A stretch of 64,000 nucleotides of DNA from Lentisalinibacter orientalis (GCF_040706535.1 NZ_JAPDRJ010000001.1:1488001-1552000); one strand, 5' to 3'. Counted from the stretch's first letter, positions 1-9,330 are shown. Numbers and translations are program-made. Notes: generated from the sequence alone by a model not told the origin.

Positions 1-190
1 CGTGGAGTTCACGGTGCTCGCCGACGGCAGCACCGCCGATCCGGAGGTGATCGAGGCGCAGCCCGAGCGGGTGTTCGAGCGGGCCAGTCTGCGCGCCGTC
101 GAGCAGTGGCGGTTCCGGCCCCGCGTCTATCGCGGCCGGCCCATCGACCAGCGGGTTTCCACCCGCATCAACTTCCAGCTGCAAGACTAG
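1..190 (+). CDS. Energy transducer TonB family protein, C-terminal end (5' truncated by window)
   Basis: Only the last ~62 codons are present, reading in the frame that begins at base 2 and ending at TAG 188-190. The visible part looks like a TonB C-terminal domain: a segment about deviation from a scaled variable, then a helix with AVEQWRF and a final strand ending in RINFQLQD. The W-x-F-x-P core and the closing beta strand are typical of TonB_C, the periplasmic domain that contacts the TonB box of outer-membrane receptors. The membrane anchor and proline-rich linker would lie outside the window, so TonB proper cannot be separated from a TonB-domain protein of another role. Confidence 0.7.
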   Translation, partial: VEFTVLADGSTADPEVIEAQPERVFERASLRAVEQWRFRPRVYRGRPIDQRVSTRINFQLQD

Positions 191-205
191 TCTTGCCGCG
201 GCCGT

Positions 206-232
206 TCCCGCCGCCGCATCCGGGCGGCGGGA
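206..232 (+). terminator. GC-rich hairpin after the TonB-like gene
   Basis: A perfect 10-bp stem (206-215 with 223-232) and 7-nt loop lie 15 nt after the stop codon. There is no T-run after it, so it would be a weak or Rho-assisted terminator. A separate 16-nt perfect palindrome (181-196) contains the TAG stop. Confidence 0.35.
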
Positions 233-311
233 CATCCCGAATACCCTGTCTGCGCGGGTCCGGCGTAGACGCCTGCGTTATCATTGGCATCCCTCTTGGC
301 CGAAGCTGATC

Positions 312-1742
312 ATGTCCCTGCGCCTCCTCGGAATCATGGCCGTCATCCTGGGTATGGCGGCCTGCTCGACTCCCCGCTATGCGCCGGAAGGCGCAGAAGA
401 CGTCCTGCCCGTGCCGTCAGCCTGGCCGGACTCCCCGGCAGCCGGCGCACCGGCCGAGGCGGTCTGCCGGGACCTCGGCGGCGAATCCCTCGCTGCGCTC
501 GAATCGCGCCTGGCCGCGGACAGCCTCGAGCTGCGCGGGGCGGTGGCGCGGCTGCGCCAGGCCGAGGCCCTGGCCCGGGGCGCCCGCTCGCCGCTGCTGC
601 CGCGTCTGGATCTCGCCATCGAGGGCAGTCGGGGCGACGCGGTGGGAGCGGGTTTCCTCGCCGCGCAGATCCCCGGTGACGCGCTGCCGCCGGGTTTTCC
701 CGCCGGCGGCGTGTCGGAGCAGTATCAGGGCTCCCTTGCGGCGAGCTACGAGGTGGACGTGTGGGGCCGCGTGCGCAACGAGTACCGGGCCGCGGCACTG
801 CAGGCCGAGGCGGCCGCGGAGTCGCTGGCGGCGCTCGAGGTGACCCTCGGCGCCCAGCTGGCGGATACCTGGGCGTCGTTGCTTGCGCAGCGGGAACTGG
901 TGGCGCTGCTGGAAGAGCAGGTGGCCACCTCGCAGAAGTTCCTCGAACTCACCCGGCTGCGCTTCGGGCTGGGGCAGAGCGGCGCGGCCGACGTGGGGCG
1001 CCAGCGCCAGCAGCTGCAGCGGCTGGACGGCCAGCTCGGCGTGGCGCGCGGGCAGCGCAGGGTGCTGGAGCATCAGCTCGCCGTCCTGCTCGGCAGCCCG
1101 CCGGATACCGTCCCCCTGCCGGACGACCGGGGGCTGCCGGCTGTGCCGCCACTGCCGGACCCCGGCCTGCCGGCCGCCCTGCCGGAGGCCCGTCCCGACG
1201 TCCGCGCCGCCCGCCTGGCGCTCGCCGCCAGCGACCGCCGGCTGGCCGCCAGCATCGCGCAGCGGCTGCCGTCCCTGTCGCTGAGCGGCAGCCTGATTTC
1301 CGTGGAGACCATGCTGGAGGATCTCTTCAGCGACACGCTGTGGCAGGCGGGCGCGGAGGTCACCACCAACCTGTTCGACTTCGGCCAGCGCCGCGCCAAC
1401 ATCGACCTGCGCGACGCCGAGGCGGAGGAGGCGCTGACCGGGTACGCCGGCGCGCTGCTGGATGCCTGGACCGAAGTGGCCGTCTCTCTGGCGCAGACCC
1501 GGGCCCGGGACGACCTGGTAACGAGCCTGCGCCGCCAGCTGGCGGAGGCGGAGCGGGTGCTGACGCTGACGCGCACCGCGTATCAGGAAGGGCAGGTGGA
1601 TTTCCTCGACGTGCTGCTCGCGCTGCAATCGAAGCAGAGCCTGGAGCAATCGCTGGTCGGTGCCCGGCGCGACCAGTACAGCGGCCGCATCCAGCTGTGC
1701 CGGGCACTGGGCGTCTCGCTGCTGCGCCAGGAGGGCGCATGA
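312..1742 (+). CDS. Efflux outer-membrane lipoprotein, NodT/OprM (TolC-like) family
   Basis: This 476-residue protein would form the outer-membrane channel of a tripartite RND efflux pump. The N-terminus is a lipoprotein signal with lipobox cysteine C18 (GMAAC). The body has two repeated alpha-helical stretches rich in Ala, Leu, Arg and Gln, as in the OEP fold, with the usual family motifs: SYEVDVWGR followed by R-x-E in the first half and LFDFGQRRA in the second. Length is normal for the family (about 460-490). The stop overlaps the start of the fusion-protein gene by 4 nt (ATGA), so the two are translationally coupled. The exported substrate cannot be read from sequence. Confidence 0.92.
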   Translation: MSLRLLGIMAVILGMAACSTPRYAPEGAEDVLPVPSAWPDSPAAGAPAEAVCRDLGGESLAALESRLAADSLELRGAVARLRQAEALARGARSPLLPRLDLAIEGSRGDAVGAGFLAAQIPGDALPPGFPAGGVSEQYQGSLAASYEVDVWGRVRNEYRAAALQAEAAAESLAALEVTLGAQLADTWASLLAQRELVALLEEQVATSQKFLELTRLRFGLGQSGAADVGRQRQQLQRLDGQLGVARGQRRVLEHQLAVLLGSPPDTVPLPDDRGLPAVPPLPDPGLPAALPEARPDVRAARLALAASDRRLAASIAQRLPSLSLSGSLISVETMLEDLFSDTLWQAGAEVTTNLFDFGQRRANIDLRDAEAEEALTGYAGALLDAWTEVAVSLAQTRARDDLVTSLRRQLAEAERVLTLTRTAYQEGQVDFLDVLLALQSKQSLEQSLVGARRDQYSGRIQLCRALGVSLLRQEGA

Positions 1743-2932
1743 GCCGCGGCCGTCGGCAGGCCCTCGCGGCGGTCGTGGTGCTGGTCGGCGGCATCGCGCT
1801 GTCGGCCGTACTGCTGGCCACCCGCACGGAGCCCCAGAAGGCGCCCCGGGTGGATCGGGGCACGCTGGTGGAGACCTGGCCCGCCGAGAGCCGCACCGAG
1901 CGCTTCACGGTACCGGCGCAGGGCGTCGTGACACCGTCGCTCCGCGTGGTGCTGCAGCCCCAGGTGGGCGGCCGTGTGGTGGAACTCAACGATGCGCTGG
2001 TGCCCGGCGGGCTCGTGGAGGCCGGCGAGCTGCTGTTCCGCGTAGAGCCTGACGACTACGAGCTGGCGGTGGAGACGGCCCGCACCCGGCTGGCGGATGC
2101 CGGGGCCAGGCTCGCCCTCGAGCAGGGCCGCCGGCGGGTCGCCGAGCGCGAGTGGCGGCTGTTCGCCGACGAGCGGGACGAAGCCGCCGACCCCTCGCTG
2201 GCGCTGCGCGAGCCCCAGCTGGCCGTGGCCGAAGCTGCGGTGGCGGCGGCCAGGGCGCAGCTCCGCCAGGCCGAGCTGAACCTGCAGCGTACCCGGGTCA
2301 CGGCGCCGTTCAATGCGCTGGTCCTGACGGAGAACGTGGACCTGGGGCAGACCCTGTCGCCGCAGAGCCAGGCGGCCACCCTCGTCGGCACCGACCGGGC
2401 GTGGGTGCGCGCCGCCGTGCCCGTGGACCGGCTCGGCGCTCTCGAGCTGCCGGACGCGCAGGGTCGCGGCGGCTCGACGGTCGAGGTCCGCTACGACAGC
2501 GGCGCCGAGACCGTCGTGCGCCGGGGCCGGCTGCTCCGGCTGCTGGGAGACCTGGACCCGGCCGGCCGGCTCGCCCGGGTGCTGGTCGGCATCGACGATC
2601 CGCTGGCGCTGGAGACGGGCGGCCTGCCGCTGCTGTTCGAAAGCTACGTCGACGTGGAGATCGAGAGCGACCGGGTCACCGAGGTGGTGGCGCTCGAGCG
2701 CGCCTGGCTGCACGCCGGCGACCGGGTCTACGTCTACGGCGAGGACGGCCGGCTCGACATCCGCCGGGTGGAGGTGGGCTGGCGCAAGCCGGACCAGGTG
2801 ATGATCACCGGCGGCCTGGAGTCCGGCGAGCTGGTGGTGACCAGCCCGCTCGCCTCGCCGGTGCCGGGCATGAAACTCAGACTGCAGGACGAACTCCCGG
2901 TCGGCGCGGAACGAGCTGCCGGGAACCCGTGA
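1739..2932 (+). CDS. RND efflux periplasmic adaptor (membrane fusion protein)
   Basis: The protein has 397 residues, starting at the ATG that overlaps the preceding stop. A single N-terminal membrane segment (about residues 8-25) is followed by the usual adaptor order. There is a lipoyl-like half (PQVGGRVVELND), an alpha-helical hairpin rich in Ala/Glu/Arg, the second lipoyl half (TRVTAPFNALVL, then the L-G-Q-T motif), and a beta-barrel and membrane-proximal domain with the late GL-x-x-GELVVT motif. It bridges the inner-membrane pump and the outer-membrane factor. The pump gene follows 4 nt after the stop, which makes a tight three-gene operon. Confidence 0.92.
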   Translation: MSRGRRQALAAVVVLVGGIALSAVLLATRTEPQKAPRVDRGTLVETWPAESRTERFTVPAQGVVTPSLRVVLQPQVGGRVVELNDALVPGGLVEAGELLFRVEPDDYELAVETARTRLADAGARLALEQGRRRVAEREWRLFADERDEAADPSLALREPQLAVAEAAVAAARAQLRQAELNLQRTRVTAPFNALVLTENVDLGQTLSPQSQAATLVGTDRAWVRAAVPVDRLGALELPDAQGRGGSTVEVRYDSGAETVVRRGRLLRLLGDLDPAGRLARVLVGIDDPLALETGGLPLLFESYVDVEIESDRVTEVVALERAWLHAGDRVYVYGEDGRLDIRRVEVGWRKPDQVMITGGLESGELVVTSPLASPVPGMKLRLQDELPVGAERAAGNP

Positions 2933-2936
2933 GGGT

Positions 2937-5900
2937 ATGAGCGCCGACCCCACAGCCATGCGGGGCCCCATCGCCTGGATGGCCCGCAACGCCGTCGCGG
3001 CGAACCTGCTGATGCTGCTGCTCATCGTCGGCGGGCTGCTGTTCGCCCAGCAGGTGCGCCAGGAGGTCTTCCCGGAGATCGATCTCGACATCATCACCGT
3101 GAGCGTGTCCTACCCGGGCGCGAGCCCGGAGGAGGTGGAGGAAGGCGTGGTGCTCGCGGTCGAGGAGGCCGTGCGCGGCGTCGACGGCATCAAGGAGGTC
3201 AGCTCGGTCGTGAACGAGGGCCGCGGCGTCGTGCTGGCCGAGCTGCTGCTCGACACCGATGCCGACCAGGCGCTGAACGACGTCAAGAGCGCCGTGGACC
3301 GCATCACCTCCTTCCCCGAGGACGCGGAGCGGCCGGTCATCTCCCTGGCGACCAACCGGGAGCAGGTACTGAACCTGATCGTCTACGGCGACCTTGAGCT
3401 TCGCGAGCTGGACGGGCTGGCGGAGCAGCTGCGCGGCGAGCTCCTGGACGACCCGCGCATCACGCTCATCGAGGTGGACGGCCTGCCGCCGCCCGAGGTC
3501 AGCATCGAGGTGCCCCAGGAGCAGCTCCGCCGCTACGGCCTCACGCTGCCGGAGATCGCCGGGCGGGTGCGCGCCGCCTCCATCGACCTGCCGGGCGGCA
3601 CGGTGAAGACGGCCGGTGGCGACGTGCTGGTGCGCACCACCGAGCGGCGCGAGTTCGGCGACGAGTTCGAGGACATCGCCGTCATCAGCAATCCGGACGG
3701 CTCCCGCGTGACCCTGGGCGAGATGGCGACCATCGTCGACGGCTACCGCGACACCGACACCGAAGCGTTCTACGACGGCCATCCGGCCGTGCGGTTGAAA
3801 GTGTTCCGCGTGGGCGACGAGTCGCCGCTGACCGTCGCCGATGCCGTGCACGAGTTCATCGACGCCCGCCAGGGCGACCTGCCCGCCACCGTGAATCTGG
3901 TGGTCACGGACGATTCCTCGGAGGCCTTCCGCGACCGCATCGGCCTGCTGATCGAGAACGGCCGTCTCGGCGCCCTGCTGGTGCTGATCGTGCTGGGCAT
4001 CTTCCTGCAGCCGCGCCTCGCCTTCTGGGTGACGCTCGGCATGCCCATCTCCTTCCTCGGCGTATTCCTGTTCATGCCGATGGCGGACATCTCCATCAAC
4101 ATCATCTCCCTGTTCGCCTTCATCCTGACGCTGGGCATCGTCGTCGACGATGCGGTGGTGGTGGGCGAGGCCGTGTTCGCCAACCGCAGCCGCTACAACG
4201 ATCCGCTCACCTCCGCGGTAGCCGGCACCCGGGAGGTGCTGACCCCGGTGGTGTTCGCCGTCCTCACCACCGTGCTGGCCTTCATGCCGCTGCTGTTCGT
4301 GCCCGGCATCATCGGCAAGTTCTTCATCAACATCCCGATGATCGTCATCCCGATACTGCTGCTCTCGCTGGTCGAGTGTCTGCTGATCCTGCCGGCCCAT
4401 CTCGCCCACGTGCGCCGCTCCGGCCAGTTCCGGCCGAACCCGGTGATGCGGCCGATCTATCGCTGGCAGAAGCAGTTCTCCAACGGCCTGGAGAACTGGA
4501 TCGAGAATCGCTTCCGGCCGATGGCAGAGCGAGTGGCCGAGCGCCGCTATCTGGCCCTGGCCATCTCGCTCAGCGTGCTCATGGTCGCCTGGGCCACGCT
4601 GGCCAGCGGCCGCGTGCCGCTGACCTTCTTCCCGCGGGTGGAGGCCGACTTCGTCTCGGCGGGCGTCGAGCTGCCCTTCGGCGCGCCGGTGCACGAGACC
4701 CGCGGCGTCATGGAGCACATGATCGCCGCCGCCCGGGAAGTGGAGGAAGAGCTCGGCGGCGAGGAGGTGGTCAGCGGCGACGGGCCACTGGTCACCGGCA
4801 TCTACTCGGAGATCGGCAAGAGCCAGCCCAATACCGGCGGCGGCGACATCAGCATCGGCACGCAGACCGGCGGCCACCGGGCGCTGGTGACCGTCTACCT
4901 GGCGCCGGCCGGCGACCGGGAGGTGAGCGCAGAAGAGTTCGCCAACCGCTGGCGCCGCAAGGTGGGCGAGCCGCCGGCAGCCGAGCGCATGACCTACAAC
5001 TATTCGGTGGGCCCTGCCGCCGGCGCCAAGGTGGCCATCCAGCTCTCGCATCGGGACGTGCTTACCCTGGAGCACGCCGCCGCCCGGCTCGCCGGGGAGC
5101 TGTCGGATTACGCGGGGGTGTTCGACGTGGACAGCGGCCTCGAGCAGGGCAAGCCCCAGCTCGACCTGGAGCTGAAGCCGGCGGCCCGCAGCCTCGGCAT
5201 CACCGAGAGCGATCTCGCCAACCAGATCCGCGCCGCCTTCTTCGGCGCCGAGGCCCTGCGCCAGCAGCGCGGGCGCGACGAGTTGCGCGTGTACGTGCGG
5301 CTGCCCGAGTCCGAGCGCGAAACGCTCTATTCCGTTGAGACTTTCATCGTGCGCACGCCGGGCGGCGGCGAGGTCCCGCTGGGGCAGGCCGCCCGGGTGA
5401 CCGAGGGGCGCTCGTTCACGGAGATCCGGCGCGAGGACGGCAAGCGGGTGATCGAGGTCAGTTCCGACGTGGACGAGAACGTCGCCAACGCCGGGCAGAT
5501 CACCGCCGCGCTGACGGGCGAGGTGCTGCCGCGCATGCAGCAGGAGCTGCCGGGGCTCACCTGGAGCCTGTCCGGCGAGCAGGAGGCGCAGGCGGAGTCC
5601 ATCGGCGGCCTGATGCGGGGCATGGTGCTGGCGCTGCTCGCCATGTACGCGCTCATGGCCGTCGCTTTCCGCAGCTACGTGCAGCCGCTGCTGGTGTTGT
5701 TCGCCGTCCCCTTCGGCCTGATCGGCGCCGTGCTCGGTCACGCCATCATGGGCTACACGATGAGCTTCGTCAGCGTGCTCGGCCTGGTGGCGCTGTCCGG
5801 CGTGGTCATCAACGGCTCGCTGGTGCTGATCACCGCCATCAACGACTTCCGCAAGGAGGGGGTGGAACTGCAGGACGCGGTCATCTCCGGCACCGTGCGC

Positions 5901-6140
5901 CGGGTGCGGCCGGTGGTGCTCACCTCCCTGACCACCTTCTTCGGCCTGACGCCGATCATCTTCGAGACCTCGCTGCAGGCCCGCTTCCTGATCCCCATGG
6001 CCATCAGCCTCGGCTTCGGCGTTCTGTTCGTCACGGCCATCGCGCTGCTGCTGGTGCCGGCGAGCTATCTGGCCATGACCGACGTCCAGCGCTGGGTCGC
6101 CGGCCGGCGCGCGGCGCGGCTGCCGCAGCATTCGGCCTGA
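2937..6140 (+). CDS. RND efflux inner-membrane pump (AcrB/ACR_tran family)
   Basis: At 1067 residues the length is normal for a proton-driven RND pump. The N-terminal membrane helix is followed by the porter motif SVSYPGASPEEVEE, then a block of six helices beginning near residue 335, a second porter half, and a final helix block. The TM4 acidic pair expected of the proton relay is present (D404-D405 in VVDDAVVV). The TM10 lysine of AcrB (in GLSAKNA) is not seen; the corresponding segment reads GVVINGS. That places it with RND permeases outside the classical AcrB/MexB drug-pump group. With the two preceding genes it forms a complete pump. No regulator gene adjoins it. Confidence 0.93.
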   Translation: MSADPTAMRGPIAWMARNAVAANLLMLLLIVGGLLFAQQVRQEVFPEIDLDIITVSVSYPGASPEEVEEGVVLAVEEAVRGVDGIKEVSSVVNEGRGVVLAELLLDTDADQALNDVKSAVDRITSFPEDAERPVISLATNREQVLNLIVYGDLELRELDGLAEQLRGELLDDPRITLIEVDGLPPPEVSIEVPQEQLRRYGLTLPEIAGRVRAASIDLPGGTVKTAGGDVLVRTTERREFGDEFEDIAVISNPDGSRVTLGEMATIVDGYRDTDTEAFYDGHPAVRLKVFRVGDESPLTVADAVHEFIDARQGDLPATVNLVVTDDSSEAFRDRIGLLIENGRLGALLVLIVLGIFLQPRLAFWVTLGMPISFLGVFLFMPMADISINIISLFAFILTLGIVVDDAVVVGEAVFANRSRYNDPLTSAVAGTREVLTPVVFAVLTTVLAFMPLLFVPGIIGKFFINIPMIVIPILLLSLVECLLILPAHLAHVRRSGQFRPNPVMRPIYRWQKQFSNGLENWIENRFRPMAERVAERRYLALAISLSVLMVAWATLASGRVPLTFFPRVEADFVSAGVELPFGAPVHETRGVMEHMIAAAREVEEELGGEEVVSGDGPLVTGIYSEIGKSQPNTGGGDISIGTQTGGHRALVTVYLAPAGDREVSAEEFANRWRRKVGEPPAAERMTYNYSVGPAAGAKVAIQLSHRDVLTLEHAAARLAGELSDYAGVFDVDSGLEQGKPQLDLELKPAARSLGITESDLANQIRAAFFGAEALRQQRGRDELRVYVRLPESERETLYSVETFIVRTPGGGEVPLGQAARVTEGRSFTEIRREDGKRVIEVSSDVDENVANAGQITAALTGEVLPRMQQELPGLTWSLSGEQEAQAESIGGLMRGMVLALLAMYALMAVAFRSYVQPLLVLFAVPFGLIGAVLGHAIMGYTMSFVSVLGLVALSGVVINGSLVLITAINDFRKEGVELQDAVISGTVRRVRPVVLTSLTTFFGLTPIIFETSLQARFLIPMAISLGFGVLFVTAIALLLVPASYLAMTDVQRWVAGRRAARLPQHSA

Positions 6141-6168
6141 GGCGGCCCGGGCGCCGCTCCGCGTGCGT

Positions 6169-6196
6169 CTGACTCGCCGCCGCGGTCTGCTAATAT
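6169..6196 (+). promoter_or_regulatory. Sigma-70-type promoter with almost no leader, for the TPP enzyme
   Basis: A -35-like CTGACT (6169-6174) and a -10-like TAATAT (6191-6196) are separated by 16 nt. The -10 ends only 7 nt before the ATG at 6204, so the transcript would be leaderless or nearly so. No Shine-Dalgarno is visible. Confidence 0.45.
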
Positions 6197-6203
6197 CGGC
6201 GCC

Positions 6204-7748
6204 ATGAACGGTGCCGAATCACTATTGCGGACGCTGCTCGCCGCCGGGGTCGAGGTGTGCTTCACCAACCCCGGCACCTCGGAGATGCAGTTCGTCGCCG
6301 CGCTCGATCGGGTGGACGGCATGCGCAGCGTGCTGGCCCTGTTCGAGGGCGTGGTCTCCGGTGCGGCGGACGGCTACGGGCGCATGCGCGGCGTGCCGGC
6401 CGCCACGCTGCTGCATCTCGGCCCCGGCATGGGCAACGCGTTCGCCAATTTCCACAACGCCCGGCGCGCCCACACGCCCATCGTCAACATCATCGGCGAA
6501 CACGCCACCTGGCACCGCGAGCTGGACGCGCCGCTCACCTCCGACATCGAAGGGGTTTCCCGGCCGGTCTCGGACTGGGTGCGCACCTGCGAGGACGGCA
6601 CCGCGCTGGCCGGTGATGCGGCCGAGGCGGTGGCCGCCGCCACGGCGCCGCCGGGCGGCATCGCCACGCTGATCATGCCGGCGGACCTTGCCTGGCAGGA
6701 CGGCCCGCCGCCCGGCGATGCCCTGCCGGCGGCCGCACCCGCGCCGGTCGACGGCGACCGTATCCGGGCCGTGGCCCGGGCGCTTGCGAGCGGCGAACCG
6801 GCCGCCATCCTGGTGAACGGGCCCGTGCTGCGCAGCCGCGGCCTGGAGCTGGCCAGCCGCGTCGCCAACGCCAGCGGCGCCCGGCTGCTGACGGATACCT
6901 TCGTCGGCCGCCAGGAGCGCGGCGCGGGCCGCGCCGTCATCGGCCGCCTGCCCTATTTCGCCGAGGAGGCCCGGGAGACGCTGGCCGGCATCCGCCACCT
7001 GGTGCTGGTCAACACCCGCGAGCCGGTCACGTTCTTCGCCTATCCGGGCGTGCCGAGCCGCATAGCGCCGGAGGGCTGCCAGATCGCGAGCCTGGCCGAA
7101 CCGGGCGAGGACGGCGTCGCCGCGCTGGAGGCGCTCGCCGACGAACTCGGCGCCGGCGCGGACCGGGCCGAACTGGCGCCGGCCCGCCAGCCCGGGCCGC
7201 CCACCGGGGACCTCGGCGCCGAGACGCTGGCACTCGCCATCGCCGCGGTGCTGCCGGAGAACGCCATCGTCTCCGACGAATCCGCCACCAGCGGCGGCGC
7301 GCTTCTGCCGGCCACGGCGAACGCGCCGCCCCACGACTGGCTGATGCTCACCGGCGGCTCCATCGGCCAGGGCCTGCCCGTGGCCACCGGCGCCGCGATT
7401 GCCTGCCCGGACCGCAAGGTGCTGGCGCTGCAGGCCGACGGCGGCGGCATGTACACCCTGCAGTCCCTGTGGACGCAGGCGCGGGAAGGACTGAACGTCA
7501 CCAACGTCATCTTCGCCAACCGCCAGTACCGCATCCTGAACATCGAGTTCATGCGGGTGGGCGCCGGCGAACCGGGACCCAAGGCGCGGGACATGCTCGA
7601 CATCGGCCGCCCGGATCTGGACTGGGTGGCGCTGGCCGAGGGCATGGGCGTCACCGCCCGGCGCGCGACGACGCTCCAGGAGTTCAACCGGGCGCTGGCC
7701 GACTTCGTGCCCGAGCCCGGTCCCAACCTCATCGAGCTGGTGCTGTGA
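6204..7748 (+). CDS. Thiamine-diphosphate-dependent enzyme, acetolactate synthase / benzoylformate decarboxylase type
   Basis: The protein has 514 residues and the three domains of the POX/ALS/BFD family. The N-terminal PYR domain opens with GVEVCFTNPGTSE and carries the cofactor-activating glutamate E48 in ALFEGVVSGAADGYGR. The central domain is nucleotide-fold-like. The C-terminal PP domain has the ThDP/Mg motif ADGGGM...N with about 27 residues between the aspartate and the asparagine of FANRQYR. It is shorter than biosynthetic IlvB (about 560) and has no small-subunit gene beside it, so branched-chain amino-acid synthesis is unlikely. A catabolic 2-oxoacid decarboxylase or carboligase is more likely, substrate unknown. 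The next gene starts 2 nt after the stop. Confidence 0.85.
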   Translation: MNGAESLLRTLLAAGVEVCFTNPGTSEMQFVAALDRVDGMRSVLALFEGVVSGAADGYGRMRGVPAATLLHLGPGMGNAFANFHNARRAHTPIVNIIGEHATWHRELDAPLTSDIEGVSRPVSDWVRTCEDGTALAGDAAEAVAAATAPPGGIATLIMPADLAWQDGPPPGDALPAAAPAPVDGDRIRAVARALASGEPAAILVNGPVLRSRGLELASRVANASGARLLTDTFVGRQERGAGRAVIGRLPYFAEEARETLAGIRHLVLVNTREPVTFFAYPGVPSRIAPEGCQIASLAEPGEDGVAALEALADELGAGADRAELAPARQPGPPTGDLGAETLALAIAAVLPENAIVSDESATSGGALLPATANAPPHDWLMLTGGSIGQGLPVATGAAIACPDRKVLALQADGGGMYTLQSLWTQAREGLNVTNVIFANRQYRILNIEFMRVGAGEPGPKARDMLDIGRPDLDWVALAEGMGVTARRATTLQEFNRALADFVPEPGPNLIELVL

Positions 7749-7750
7749 CG

Positions 7751-8317
7751 ATGCGGGCCTTGCGGAGACTGCTGCCATCCATGGTCATGATCCTCGCGCT
7801 GGCCTTCGCGGCCGCGCCGCCCGCCGGCGCCGAGGTGACCGCAGCGGCGGCCCACGGTTTCGCGGTGCATGCCGAGGCCGCCGTGGACGCGCCGCCGGAG
7901 ACGGCGTGGCGCATGCTGACCGCGCACGTGGGCGAGTGGTGGAACGGCGCACATACCTACTCCGGCGAGGCGCACAACCTCTATATCGAGACCCGCCCGA
8001 ACGGCTGCTTCTGCGAGAAGCTGGGCGAGGACGGTGCGGTGGTGCACATGACCGTCACCTTCGTCGAGCCCGGCCGCATGCTGCGCCTGACCGGCGGGCT
8101 CGGCCCCCTCGGCCTGATGGGCGTGAACGGCAACATGACCTGGAGTCTGGTGGCGGAGGAAGGCCGCACCCTCATCGCCCTGGACTACGCGGTGGGCGGC
8201 TACGACCCCCGTGGTCTGGACCAGATCGCACCGGCGGTGGACCGGGTGCTGACCGAGCAGCTGCTGCGGCTGCAGAGACTGATCGAGACCGGCACCCCGG
8301 ACGACGGCGAAGCCTGA
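7751..8317 (+). CDS. Exported SRPBCC (START/Bet v 1-like) fold protein
   Basis: The protein has 188 residues with a cleavable signal peptide: basic MRALRR, a hydrophobic stretch, then AGA-E around residue 27. The mature part follows the SRPBCC pattern of a hydrophobic ligand-binding helix-grip: VHAEAAVDAPPETAWRML near the start, central strands with VTFVEPGRML, and a long C-terminal helix (LLRLQRLIET). I start it at the ATG just after the previous stop; GTG 7745 is in frame but would overlap. It is co-transcribed with the TPP enzyme. The role is unknown; proteins of this kind bind small hydrophobic molecules. Confidence 0.75.
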   Translation: MRALRRLLPSMVMILALAFAAAPPAGAEVTAAAAHGFAVHAEAAVDAPPETAWRMLTAHVGEWWNGAHTYSGEAHNLYIETRPNGCFCEKLGEDGAVVHMTVTFVEPGRMLRLTGGLGPLGLMGVNGNMTWSLVAEEGRTLIALDYAVGGYDPRGLDQIAPAVDRVLTEQLLRLQRLIETGTPDDGEA

Positions 8318-8323
8318 TCCGTC

Positions 8324-9235
8324 TCAGCCGCTGCCGGCGGCCGGGCCGGTCCCCTGCATGAACTCCACCACCACCCGGGCCAGCTCGGGCCCGCGGTCTT
8401 CCTGCAGGAAATGGCCGCCGCCGCGGATGGTCGTGTGCGGCTGTCCCGCCGCGCCGGGGATGCGTGCCCGGGCCACCTTGTCCATGCCGCGGGTGATCGG
8501 ATCCTTGTCGCTGAAGGCGGTCAGGAAAGGCTTCTCCCAGCGCTCGAGCACCTCCCAGGCCCTGCGGTTCGCCGGCGCCGCCGGGTCGTCCGGCCGGGTC
8601 GGCACCAGCGGCGGAAAGGCCCGCGCGGCCGCCTTGTAACGCGCCGACGGGAACGGCGCGTCGTAGGCGGCGATCACCTCCGGGGAGAGTGGCGTGGTGG
8701 TGCCCTGGTCGACGATGCGGCCGATGGGGAACCAGGGGCTCCAGCGCGCGAACAGCTGCCATACCTTGAACGCGCCCGGCAGCTGCTGGTCACCGGTGGG
8801 CAGGCCGCCGTTGGCCAGCACGATGCCGCTGAAACGCTGCGGGTTCTCGGCGGCGAGCCTGAGACCGAGCAGCGAGCCCCAGTCCTGGCAGACCAGGGTC
8901 ACGTCCGAGAGGTCCAGCTCCAGCAGGAAGGCGGTGAGCCAGTCCATGTGACGCTGGTAGCTGTAGTCGGCCACCGCCGCCGGCTTGTCCGACTTGCCGA
9001 AGCCGATCAGGTCCGGCGCCACGGCACGATGGCCGGCGTCGACGATGACCGGGATCATGTGACGGTACAGATAGGACCAGCTCGGCTCGCCGTGCAGCAG
9101 CAGCACCGGCCGGCCTTCCCGCGGTCCCTCGTCCACGTAGTGCAGCTCGAGCCCCTCGACCTCGCACCAGTGCTCGGCAAACGGGTAGTCGGGCAGATCC
9201 CGGAATCGCTCCGGCGGTGTCTTCAGGACTTTCAT
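8324..9235 (-). CDS. dhmA: Haloalkane dehalogenase (alpha/beta hydrolase)
   Basis: This 304-residue enzyme would hydrolytically cleave carbon-halogen bonds of haloalkanes. The fold and active site match subfamily I dehalogenases. The halide-stabilising HGEP motif is at residues 49-52, the nucleophile is D118 in CQDWGS with W119 as second halide ligand, an aspartate follows in FSDKDPI, and the catalytic histidine lies in GGGHFLQED. The start at 9235 is set by a strong GGGGGAG ribosome site 7 nt upstream; the frame stays open further upstream but has no such site. It is convergent with the SRPBCC gene, only 6 nt away. The symbol is by family resemblance; the native substrate is unknown and may not be halogenated. 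Confidence 0.88.
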   Translation of the reverse strand: MKVLKTPPERFRDLPDYPFAEHWCEVEGLELHYVDEGPREGRPVLLLHGEPSWSYLYRHMIPVIVDAGHRAVAPDLIGFGKSDKPAAVADYSYQRHMDWLTAFLLELDLSDVTLVCQDWGSLLGLRLAAENPQRFSGIVLANGGLPTGDQQLPGAFKVWQLFARWSPWFPIGRIVDQGTTTPLSPEVIAAYDAPFPSARYKAAARAFPPLVPTRPDDPAAPANRRAWEVLERWEKPFLTAFSDKDPITRGMDKVARARIPGAAGQPHTTIRGGGHFLQEDRGPELARVVVEFMQGTGPAAGSG

Positions 9236-9330
9236 GGCGGCTCCCCCTGCTGGCTGGCCGTCATTCTCCGGTCCCGCCGGCCCGGGACGCAAGCGCCCGG
9301 GTTTCGGGGCCCGGCTCCCGGACGAGGCTT

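Noticed and set aside
2877..6131. Very long open frame (1084 codons) on the minus strand over the RND pump gene
   Set aside because: Pure shadow: composition is His/Gln/Gly/Asp-rich from the complementary codons of a real pump gene, with no domain or ribosome site.
9236..9330. GC-rich inverted repeats between the HupE and dehalogenase genes as a terminator
   Set aside because: Stems exist (CCCGGG pairs) but no T-run and no unique fold; too weak to list.
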